Origin: JANYBT01 sp038211475
GTDB lineage: Bacteria > Acidobacteriota > Terriglobia > Terriglobales > Acidobacteriaceae
Reading direction: 5' to 3'
NCBI GenBank assembly: GCA_038211475.1
Contig: JBBQVN010000028.1
Span: 1 to 31,742, forward strand
Length of the DNA: 31,742 bases
In this document: piece after piece, positions 23,019-31,200 of the stretch
Layout of the letters: the number at the start of each line of letters is the position of its first letter
Position numbering within the stretch: position 1 is the stretch's first letter
The notes under the pieces: model-generated
The model's database searches: none
What the model was told of the DNA's origin: nothing
Seen by the model: the letters and a program-made list of their open reading frames with translations, nothing else
Translations under genes and position numbers: made by a program

Positions 23019-24059
23019 TCAGTCGTGCATCTTTTCCTTGATGGATCCTATCTGTTCTTGCAGTTCTTCGATGAATCTGCGCTTGGCTCTGATTCTTTCG
23101 TAGTGTTCCTCAATCCATCCCCGAACTGTCTGTGCGAAGTCGTCCGTCCTTGCCCCTGCCTCAAGGTCGCGACAGTGATCGACATGGCCCTTCAACCCCT
23201 CAATCTGCCGCTCCATCTCCTCGATGAGATCCTGTTTACGGGTGATGTGCGAGAGTTGGCGGCTCTCCCATTCCTCATGGTGTTTCTGCTGCTTCGCGGT
23301 CGCGCGCTCCCAAGCCCGGTCCAGTAGTCTGCGAATTTCATCAAACTGCTCTCGGCTCATCATTGTGCCTTTGAGGGCGCCCTGAATCGACTTCACTTTC
23401 TCCTTGGCTTTCTTTGGCTCAAAATCTGCCACGGTTATTGCCTCACCGGCCTCGCTCAGGAAGTGGTCAAAGTGATATTGCGCTATTTCCCTCCGCTTGT
23501 GCCCGAGGGCCTCGTTCACCTCCTGCCATTTTTCCCAGCACGCGTCATGGTCGGCTTTGGTCATCCGGCCATCGTCAAGAGCGAAGAGTTCGGTGGTGGC
23601 GGTGAATCCGGACCATCCGTTCTTCATCCACGCAAGCGCTTTGTTCAGAAGTTCTCTGGCCTCGGCGAGGTCGATTGCGGAATGGCTGCCCTTTACCTGA
23701 TAGTAGGCTTCGTTCAACTTGGATTGCACCAGGCTGCGTTTCTGATCTGAAATCCCTTTTCGCTTTTGGTTCTCGTCTTCCTGCAGCCGCTTCGCTTCCT
23801 GGCAGATCGTTCCCAAGTCCGCCCAGAGCCTATGGCGCGTTGCAGGCGCAATTGGTTTCACGGTCTTGAAAAGCTGATTGATTTCTTTAACATGCGCCCA
23901 AAATTCACGGTAGTTCGGAGTACTGCCACGGAGGCGGGATTGGAGATCTTCCAGTTCGCTCTGTAGTTTAGCCCCATTTGTCTCGACAAGCGATCCGGAC
24001 TTGAGCGCCACCCGAGTCTCCTCCGACGAAAACGACGGTGGCGACATTTTACCCCACAT
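23019..24059 (-). CDS. Helical coiled-coil protein, weakly DUF349-like
   Basis: This ~346-aa protein is highly charged and helical throughout, with no signal peptide. Repeated motifs of the type FWAHVKEINQLFKTVKPIAP, HRLWADLGTICQEAKRLQED and CWEKWQEVNEALGHKRREIA (aromatic-rich helical hairpins of ~60-80 residues) resemble DUF349 repeats. The C-terminal part is a long coiled coil (LIEEMERQIEGLKGHVDHC, RRFIEELQEQIGSIKEKMHD). I chose ATG 24059; ATG 24047 is also possible. An in-frame TTG at 24203 would include a perfect palindrome and non-coding-like sequence and is less likely. DUF349 proteins are cytoplasmic with poorly defined roles. The gene is separated from the + strand operon by a divergent region. 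Confidence 0.68.
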   Translation of the reverse strand: MWGKMSPPSFSSEETRVALKSGSLVETNGAKLQSELEDLQSRLRGSTPNYREFWAHVKEINQLFKTVKPIAPATRHRLWADLGTICQEAKRLQEDENQKRKGISDQKRSLVQSKLNEAYYQVKGSHSAIDLAEARELLNKALAWMKNGWSGFTATTELFALDDGRMTKADHDACWEKWQEVNEALGHKRREIAQYHFDHFLSEAGEAITVADFEPKKAKEKVKSIQGALKGTMMSREQFDEIRRLLDRAWERATAKQQKHHEEWESRQLSHITRKQDLIEEMERQIEGLKGHVDHCRDLEAGARTDDFAQTVRGWIEEHYERIRAKRRFIEELQEQIGSIKEKMHD

Positions 24060-24097
24060 TTCCGATTTGACAGCGGGAAACGAACCTCTTGAAGTCT

Positions 24098-24117
24098 CCG
24101 CATCAATATTGATGCGG
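24098..24117. promoter_or_regulatory. Perfect 20-bp palindrome, candidate operator
   Basis: CCGCATCAAT is followed immediately by its exact reverse complement ATTGATGCGG, with no spacer. It lies 38 bp upstream of the preferred start of the coiled-coil gene on the - strand. A symmetric 20-bp site in this place is typical of a repressor or activator operator. Confidence 0.55.
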
Positions 24118-24527
24118 GTTGGCACGTAGTAAAGACTGTCCGTTGTCCTTACTATAAAAGCACCGGAAACTATGCAGATACAACTGGGCCTCCCTCGGAT
24201 CAACGCGGCGTTTGGCTTGGTTCTGAGTTTCCAGATTCAACTGGATTCTCTACAGCGGGAATATCGCGCAACGCTGCCACTGGGAGCAGCATGAGGCCGC
24301 GACGGGTGCGGAAGGAGGCTCGGAGGGAGCAGTACAGCACCCAGACGAGACGCGAACATGGTGATAAAGTATGCTAGGCTCCAATTCCCGCTGCTTCTCG
24401 AAGTCGTTGATTTCAGAAGCGGACGGAGTTGTGACGAGGCACAGGCTCGCAACGCACCGCGGCCGAAAGGTCTTGCGTGCCGCGGCTATGTTGCCTGAAT
24501 ATAGTCCGAACTGGATCGGAGTGTCTC
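24118..24527. other. Divergent promoter region between two gene groups
   Basis: This ~400-bp region separates the - strand coiled-coil gene from the + strand metalloprotease operon, and should hold both promoters. A TATAGT occurs on the - strand near 24150, and another on the + strand near 24501, but neither has a good -35 box. No gene is supported. Confidence 0.35.
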
Positions 24528-25094
24528 ATGTATGCTTTCAAGATTGTCGCGTGTCTCCTGTTCATTCTGCTCGCTGCCTGGATAATTTACGCCGTGCTGC
24601 CGGGTTCGGCGGTTCATCCCGCGCCCCAAGTTCTCGGGCTGGGCAATGCCTTCGAGGGGAATCTCCAGCTCCCGGCCGACAAGATCCAGACGGCATTTTC
24701 TTCGGCGCGGGACCGCATGCTGCTGGTGAATCAAGTGGGTGCCCGGCTTCACATGGCGGGCAATATTACGGCATGGCTGACGTTCGCGGCGACAGCTTGC
24801 ATTACCCTCATTGTCGGATTCTTCGGCCGAGCGCCGCAACCCGATGCCGCAGCGCCCGTCCATACGGAGGGGCTGCCGGTTCGCACGGTACGCTTGATCG
24901 GTCTGCTAGCATCGATCGCCGCGGTAACGACGGCCTTTAGCAGTATGTCGCTCTCGAAAGCCCAGGATTACTTTGCCCGCGCCGACAGCATCCGCGAGTT
25001 GATCGTGCACGACCGGGCTCAGGTTATCAGCGCGAAAGATCCCGACGAGGCGCAGGCGGTTCTCGACGATCTTGAGCTGAAGTCCGCGCGATGA
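24528..25094 (+). CDS. Membrane protein, first gene of the metalloprotease operon
   Basis: This 188-aa protein starts at ATG 24528, with GGAG 6-7 nt upstream; an earlier ATG at 24477 lacks such a site. Three hydrophobic segments are visible: FKIVACLLFILLAAWIIYAV (~4-23), WLTFAATACITLIVGFF (~83-99) and LIGLLASIAAVTTAF (~123-137). Between the first two lies a ~55-residue soluble region (GNLQLPADKIQTAFSSARDR). A charged helical tail (SLSKAQDYFARADSIRELIV) follows. Its stop overlaps the start of the next gene by 4 nt (ATGA), so translation is coupled and joint function with the lipoprotein protease is likely. It has no recognised family; it may anchor or gate the proteases. Confidence 0.78.
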   Translation: MYAFKIVACLLFILLAAWIIYAVLPGSAVHPAPQVLGLGNAFEGNLQLPADKIQTAFSSARDRMLLVNQVGARLHMAGNITAWLTFAATACITLIVGFFGRAPQPDAAAPVHTEGLPVRTVRLIGLLASIAAVTTAFSSMSLSKAQDYFARADSIRELIVHDRAQVISAKDPDEAQAVLDDLELKSAR

Positions 25095-25951
25095 CGCGCC
25101 GGCCTTCGCTCGCAATACTCCTCGTCCTGGTCGCCGCAGGCTGCCAGATGAAAGCCCCAAAGCCTTCTGTAAAAGGCATCGAAGAATTTGGTTTCGTCGA
25201 AGCGCCTGTCGACCATCCCGCGCTCCTAACCTCGATCCGGATTGCCCGCCTCGTGCTCAGCCCTTCTGTGCCGATAACCGTCGTCGCGGGCTGGAACGCG
25301 CTTGCTGATACTTCAGAGGTGCGGGTCTTTGCCGCCGCCCCGGATGGACTCGCGGGCAGCGAAGTCATGAGCAGCGACGGAGGATGCCGTTGCGTGATCA
25401 CCCAGGTCGGCGCCATGACGAGCTGGCTGCAGCGTCAGACCGGGCGAGGAGAAGAACGTCTGGACGTGGACATCCGCGACCTGCTCGCTTACATGCTGCT
25501 GCACGAGGTCGGACACATTGTCCATGGCGATTCCCCGGCGCGCGTAGAACCGTCCGCAACCCCGAACCATAAACCGGGCTTCAACCTCGACGTCACCGCT
25601 CAGAAAGATCGTGAGGTTGCAGCGGACCGCTATGCCGCCGAGGCCATCTCGGCGGCAATAGCTGATCGCGGTACGGATCGCGGGATCGCCGCCGCTAAGA
25701 TCGCGTTGACATTGTCTCAGATGTCATGGAACCTGGCGGGACACCGGGTCCTCGATAATTTCGGGGGCACAGTTTTGCATCAGCCATCGCTGTTCCAGGA
25801 CGCCGGGTTGTCGCACCCGAATCTGGAATGGCGGATACTTGTGGTGAACGACGCGATTAGTTCAACGGAAGCATCGCACCACCTGCTGACCGACTTTGAA
25901 TCGGCGCGACGGGCAGCGCCCGATACGCACTATCGCGCGCCGACTCCCTGA
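25091..25951 (+). CDS. Lipoprotein with HExxH zinc-metalloprotease motif (A)
   Basis: This 286-aa protein overlaps the preceding gene by 4 nt. It has a lipoprotein signal peptide (LAILLVLVAAGC, lipid-modified Cys18). The metal site is LLHEVGHIVHGD (HEVGH, 138-142), with a likely third ligand in KDREVAADRYAAEA (Glu175, Asp179), the HExxH plus ExxxD layout of gluzincin-type peptidases. A GCRC motif (98-101) and GLSHPNLEWRILVV near the C-terminus are shared with the next protein. Two cysteines in CRC could form a disulfide or bind metal. It is probably tethered to the periplasmic face of a membrane. Substrates are unknown. Low identity outside the motifs shows an old duplication. Confidence 0.83.
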   Translation: MTRRPSLAILLVLVAAGCQMKAPKPSVKGIEEFGFVEAPVDHPALLTSIRIARLVLSPSVPITVVAGWNALADTSEVRVFAAAPDGLAGSEVMSSDGGCRCVITQVGAMTSWLQRQTGRGEERLDVDIRDLLAYMLLHEVGHIVHGDSPARVEPSATPNHKPGFNLDVTAQKDREVAADRYAAEAISAAIADRGTDRGIAAAKIALTLSQMSWNLAGHRVLDNFGGTVLHQPSLFQDAGLSHPNLEWRILVVNDAISSTEASHHLLTDFESARRAAPDTHYRAPTP

Positions 25952-25965
25952 AGCGGCCTGCCGTG

Positions 25966-26940
25966 ATGTCAAAATGCACATTCCGTCCGAATTTGTTCGT
26001 CACCCTAGCTCTTGGGGCGAGCTTGTGCGGATGCAGCAGCGGCCCGCAGACGCGGCTGCCGGCACAGTACGGACTCTCTGAAACCGCGCTGGGCAGGCCG
26101 ATCGCCGAACAGGCGATCCTGTTTGCCAATCTTGCCTTGCCGCCGGACCAGCGGCTTCGCCTCCAGCCAACCTGGGCGCGGTCCGGTTTTTTCCCGGCAC
26201 AGACATTCAGCACGGACGCCACACAGCGCAACTTTCGCGTCGCGCTGGTAACGGACCGGGGTTTCGACGACGGTTTGGTCTTTACCAACGCCGAGACTGT
26301 CCCTGTTTTCTTGATCGACAGGCAGTCGCTAGGCGATGCCGAGACGGCCTTCGTTCCGGAAGGATGCCGGTGCATATTTCTCAGTGTTTACAGCCTGGAC
26401 CACCTTTCCGAGCAACTGTACCTGGTTGGTCCTCACGCTTCCGGTCAACATAGCTCGTTCGACAAGGCCATCGCGCTTTCGCTCGTATTTCTGCACGAAC
26501 TGGGACACTTGCACTTTGGCGATCGCACTAGCTACGCTTCGAATGCCCGTCTCGACCTCGCTGAGATCAATGCCCCGAGCCGGTCGATTTCCAATCCCGA
26601 GGTGCGGGCCGATGCATTCGCGTCGGAAATCGTCCGGTCGGCCTGGGCCTCCGGGGAGATGCGCTCCGGGTTGCCGGGACCTTATGGCAGAGCCGCCATC
26701 GCGAGCAATATTCTTCGTGTAGTGTGGACGGGATTCAACCTCTACGATGTGAATTACGATCCACAAGGAATTGTTGGTGGAAACCCGAACTATGGCCTGT
26801 TCCAGCAAAAAGGTTATTCGCATCTCAATCTGTATCTGCGGCTTCTGATTTTCCTTGAGCAAACGGATCCCAAAGCGACACGCCGTCAGTATCTTGAGCG
26901 AATCAGCCAAGCAATTGCACATACAGGCGCGACTGAGTAG
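25966..26940 (+). CDS. Lipoprotein with HExxH zinc-metalloprotease motif (B)
   Basis: This 324-aa protein starts at ATG 25966, 14 bp after gene A; the GTG at 25963 is an alternative start. The lipoprotein signal (LFVTLALGASLCGC) puts the lipid Cys at about 23. The metal site is VFLHELGHLHFGD (HELGH, 177-181), followed by NPEVRADAFASEIV (Glu212, Asp216). PEGCRCIFLS (CRC at 134-136) and GYSHLNLYLRLLIF mirror gene A. The N-terminal ~90 residues differ from A. It is the third gene of an apparent operon with a membrane protein. Both copies keep all metal ligands, so both are probably active. I do not recognise the family by name. Confidence 0.83.
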   Translation: MSKCTFRPNLFVTLALGASLCGCSSGPQTRLPAQYGLSETALGRPIAEQAILFANLALPPDQRLRLQPTWARSGFFPAQTFSTDATQRNFRVALVTDRGFDDGLVFTNAETVPVFLIDRQSLGDAETAFVPEGCRCIFLSVYSLDHLSEQLYLVGPHASGQHSSFDKAIALSLVFLHELGHLHFGDRTSYASNARLDLAEINAPSRSISNPEVRADAFASEIVRSAWASGEMRSGLPGPYGRAAIASNILRVVWTGFNLYDVNYDPQGIVGGNPNYGLFQQKGYSHLNLYLRLLIFLEQTDPKATRRQYLERISQAIAHTGATE

Positions 26941-27364
26941 TGCCGCGCGCGGAGTACATGCTGGGCGATATAACCCCTCGTGCTCCGCAAGAACCTCGTA
27001 CACGATAGGGGAGGGGTCGGGCGCGCTACTAAAGCGGCGCGCCGACCTGGTCGAACGAAGATTTCGCCCACTGTTAAAAAACAAGTGGCGCTGCCACCTG
27101 CGCCGGACGCGAGAATATCCTGAAGCGGCAGTTGGCCCCATGTGAGTGCCTTCAGGCTGGGCCCGGGGCGCCATCTGTCGGTAAAAGCACCCCGTGAGAG
27201 CTGAAAAAACAAGGCAACACGCTCGCTTTCGGATTATCCAACTGCTCATCGGCCAGAATCGGCCCGAAAGCGCAGCGGAAATCCAAAACGACTCTCGCCT
27301 TTTGCCCCTTTTACAACAAATCCCCGATTCAGGGCCCAAACTCTCTTACGATTTACGATTTCAC
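26941..27364. other. Gap with a GC-rich hairpin
   Basis: About 420 bp follow the metalloprotease operon. GTCGG(G)CGCGC and GCGCGCCGAC (27017-27046) form a strong, one-bulge stem with no T-run after it, possibly the 3' end of the operon. The rest holds no supported gene. Confidence 0.4.
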
Positions 27365-27393
27365 TTGACATCGGACAATCCGCCTGGTAAGTT
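27365..27393 (+). promoter_or_regulatory. Candidate promoter for the secreted protein and RHS genes
   Basis: TTGACA (27365-27370) is followed after 17 nt by TAAGTT (27388-27393). It lies about 50 bp before the ATG at 27442, a fitting position. The -35 box is perfect and the -10 box weak. Confidence 0.5.
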
Positions 27394-27441
27394 CCGCCAC
27401 AACTCTGCGATAAGGAAAGCAGAATCTATTGGGGGGATCTT

Positions 27442-28218
27442 ATGGCTCGCTTTTTGGGATGTTTGTTTGTGGTCGTCTCGATGGTTTCGATCGCCTCCGC
27501 GCTAAATCCTCCTGCAAGCGACCCACAAGCCCTTACCTATGCCAACCAGTCCTTAGTGGCCCTTACAAATGGCACTAGCATTAGCGACGTAACGCTCACC
27601 GGCAACGTCACTTGGACCGCTGGATCAGAGAGCGACACTGGGAGCGCGACGTTACGCGCTTCGGGATCGGCCGAGAGTAGAGTGGATCTCGTGCTTGCCG
27701 GCGGTACCCGAACCGAGATTCGAGACGCATCGACCGGCAATGCGCAAGGACAATGGTTCGCACCAGGCGGAAGTTCGGGGTACTTTGCGCCGCAAAATTG
27801 CGCCACAGATGCAGTCTGGTTCTTTCCCGCTCTCGGGTCGCTGGCCGCCGGAACCTCGGTGGTTCTCTCATATATCGGCCAGGAAACATGGAACGGCGCG
27901 ACTGTCCAGCATTTGCAGTCTTACGCGTCGCAATCCGACCAGAGTTCGGGTTCGGGCGCTCCGCTGAGCACGATGGATTTCTATTTGGACGCGACCACGT
28001 TCCTGCCTACAGCGCTTGTCTACAACGCGCACCCCGACACGAATTCTCTGGCGAACGTCCCTGTCGAAGTCGACTTTTCCAATTATCAGACCATTAACGG
28101 AGTCACGGTCCCGATGCATATTCAGCGCTATATGCAGGGCACGTTAAATGCCGACATCACAGTTGCCAGCGCCACATTCAATACCGGGCTGAGTCTCTCA
28201 ATCTTCGCAATCAACTAA
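27442..28218 (+). CDS. Secreted protein of unknown function preceding RHS gene
   Basis: This 258-aa protein follows a G-rich ribosome site (GGGGGG, spacing ~5 nt). It has a signal peptide (LGCLFVVVSMVSIASA, cleavage before LNPP). The mature part is strand-rich: DVTLTGNVTWTAGSESDTGS then ATLRASGSAESRVDLVLAGG, later PVEVDFSNYQTINGVTVPMH then IQRYMQG. The alternating strands and YQTINGVTVP-type turn resemble LolA/LolB-like lipoprotein-carrier folds, though no carrier motif is certain. It is separated from the RHS gene by only 23 bp, so the two are probably co-transcribed. It may chaperone or accompany the RHS protein at the cell surface, which is inference. Confidence 0.78.
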   Translation: MARFLGCLFVVVSMVSIASALNPPASDPQALTYANQSLVALTNGTSISDVTLTGNVTWTAGSESDTGSATLRASGSAESRVDLVLAGGTRTEIRDASTGNAQGQWFAPGGSSGYFAPQNCATDAVWFFPALGSLAAGTSVVLSYIGQETWNGATVQHLQSYASQSDQSSGSGAPLSTMDFYLDATTFLPTALVYNAHPDTNSLANVPVEVDFSNYQTINGVTVPMHIQRYMQGTLNADITVASATFNTGLSLSIFAIN

Positions 28219-28241
28219 GAATTCCGAGACGGGAGAAGGTC

Positions 28242-31200
28242 ATGAAATACATTCTATGCGCCGCTTTGATTCTAGCGATTGCGACTCCAGTTGCCTCATG
28301 CCAAGTCGCCGCGGGGACCCCGCCGTTTAACAGCTTCGGGGGTGGCCCGTTCGATGTGGTAAATCTGGGAAATCTGAACGTGCACCTCAAGGTGCCAATC
28401 TTTAGCAAGGCTGGACGGGGACTGCCGTTTCAATATGCGCTGGACTATGACAGCTCGGTTTGGCAGCCCTTGACAGTTAACGGCGTGCTGACCTGGCAAC
28501 CCTCGGGCACATGGGGCTGGACCGGTACAAGTGTCGGCCACAATGGGTATATCACGTACGATTCCCACGAATACAATTGCGATCTGGTGGGCACGCATTA
28601 TTGGTGGTACCAGAACTTTACGTATTACGCGCCCGAGGGCATGACCTATCATTTTGGCGGCTTCATGGAATATGACCCCACGAACTGCGATAATGGGAAC
28701 ACTCTCACATATAGCGCTATGGCCACGGACGGCTCCGGCATCACGCTAGCAACTAGCCTCTCGTCACACGGAGTTTTGCAAGCGACCACCATTACCAAAC
28801 GAAATGGCACGGTGATCAGTCCGCCCGTCAATCCAACGGGTGGGGCGATCGCTTCCACGCAGACCGACCCCAACGGTAATCAGATTTCAGTGAGTAACTC
28901 CGGTGTATATACCGATACGCTGGGCCAGACCGCGCTGACTGTGTCGGGCACGAATCCGCTCCAGTTTACCTACACCGCCCCGAGCGGAGCGAGTGCTTCG
29001 TACAACGTGAACTATAGTTCTTACAACATAAAGACCAACTTCGGTTGTAGCGGAGTAACAGAATACACGGCAAGCTCCGTATTGCTCATCAGCAGCATCG
29101 GACTGCCCGACGGTACGCAGTACACATTGACCTATGAGCCCACCCCCAGCAACACCGGCTACTACACTGGCCGCATTGCGAGAGTGACATTGCCGACTGG
29201 CGGATCCATTAGCTATAGCTATACGGGAGGATCGAACGGTATCACCTGTGCTGACGGTAGCGCCTCTGGGTTGCAGCGAACATTAAGCCCAGACGGCGTG
29301 GCAAGCAACATATGGTCATACGTGCGTTCGGATGTGTCTGGAAACCATTGGACGACCACGGTTACGACGCCTCCGGATGTGGCGAATGCCTCGTCGGCGG
29401 CTGACGACACGGTAATCGATTTTCAGGCGGATGCGAGCGCTTCAAACCATTCGTTCTACGAGACTCAACGCAAGGTATACCAAGGCTCCCACACAAGCGG
29501 AACGCTTCTGCTGACCACGCTGATCTGCTACAACGGGAACTACGCCAATTGCACGACTACGGCTGTGAACAGCCCGATAACGCAGCTTGACGCGTACCGC
29601 GAGATCCCCAGCGGTCAGAATTCGCTGGTCGAGGTAGTTTTCAACAGCAACGGACTTCCGACCGACGCGAAAGAATACGGCTACGGCGTGGCAACCGGGA
29701 GTGCGCCCTCAAGTAGCTATCTCGTGCGCGAGACGACCACGAGCTATGCCACGATCGCGAATGGTATTGTGGATAGCCCCTACCAGATTATCGTGAACGG
29801 TGCAGCAGCTAAGACGACCTTCGGCTATGATGCAAAGGGCAATACCACGTCGGTGAGCTCTCTGACATCTGGGAGCAATTCACTTACCAGAAATATTTCA
29901 TACAACAGCAACGGTACCCTGAACACCGTCACGGATGTCAATGGCGCGGTCACAACCTACAACTATACCGGCAGCTCCTGCAATAGTTCATTTCCCACCT
30001 CGATCAGCGAGCCGCTCAGCCTTTCGCGCTCGATGACGTGGGACTGCGTCGGCGGCGTGGAAAAGTCGGTGACCGACGAAAACGGAAATGTCAGTTCGAT
30101 TTCCTATACCAACGCCTATTTCTGGCGTCCTGACGGCTCCACTGACCAAGGAAGCAACACAACGTCGATTTCTTATGGCACCTCTCCATTAACGGTCGAA
30201 GCCAGCCTTCCCTTCAACGGCACATCCTCGGCCGTCGATATTCTCGCCACCTACGACGGATTCGGAAGACCTCTGTACAGCCAGCGCAAACAATCGCCCG
30301 CATCGAGCACTTTCGATTCAACCGAGATCACCTACGATGACCTCGATCGCCCGGTGAAGTCGAGCATGCCGTACGCCGCCGCTGAGGGGGTTGCCATGGG
30401 TTCGGGAACTCCGGTTACGACGAGCGCCTACGACGCACTGGGCAGGCTGGTCCAAGTGGTTGATGGAGGTGGCGGAACCTTCAACTGGACCTACACGAAA
30501 CAGGATGTCCTGCAAGACATCGTCGCGCCCAGTGGGGAAAATGACAAGCAACGGCAATTTGAGTACGACGGTCTTGGTCGGCTCACGTCGGTGTGCGAGC
30601 TGACCACCGGAACCTTGTCCGGCACCTGTTCACAGAAGACCAGCCAAACCGGGTACTACACGACATACGTGCGTGATGCGCTGAACAATCTTACGAGTGT
30701 CACCCAGAACGCGCAGGCGGCTTCTGGGAGCCGGCAGACGCGCACCTACACGTACGACCTGCTCGGTCGGTTGACCTCGGAGAAGAATCCCGAGACCAAC
30801 GGCGCGGCAGTCACCTATGTCTATGACACGGACTCGACATGTGGCACCTCGAATGGCGATCTCGTGAAGCGGACCGATGCGGTCGGAAATGTCACCTGCT
30901 ACAAGTACGACAGTCTCCACCGTCTGACGAGCGTTACGTACCCCAGTGGCAGCTACGCTGCAGCAACCCCCACCAAGTGTTACGTTTACGACACGGCGAC
31001 CGTCAATTCGCAGACAATGCCGAACGCGCATGGGCGGCTCGCCGAGGCTTATACCGGCACTGGAAGCAGTTGCCCCACCTCAACCAAAACTACCGACCTA
31101 GGATTTGGATATTCGGTTCGCGGGGAGGTGAGCGACGTGTATCAGTCCACCGCGCACTCTTCCGGTTATTATCATGTGTCGGCAACGTATTGGGCGCACG

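Noticed and set aside
26329..27339. Long - strand ORF (336 codons) opposite the second metalloprotease gene
   Set aside because: It is antisense to a gene with signal peptide, HELGH site and operon context; the antisense product has no ribosome site or family pattern.
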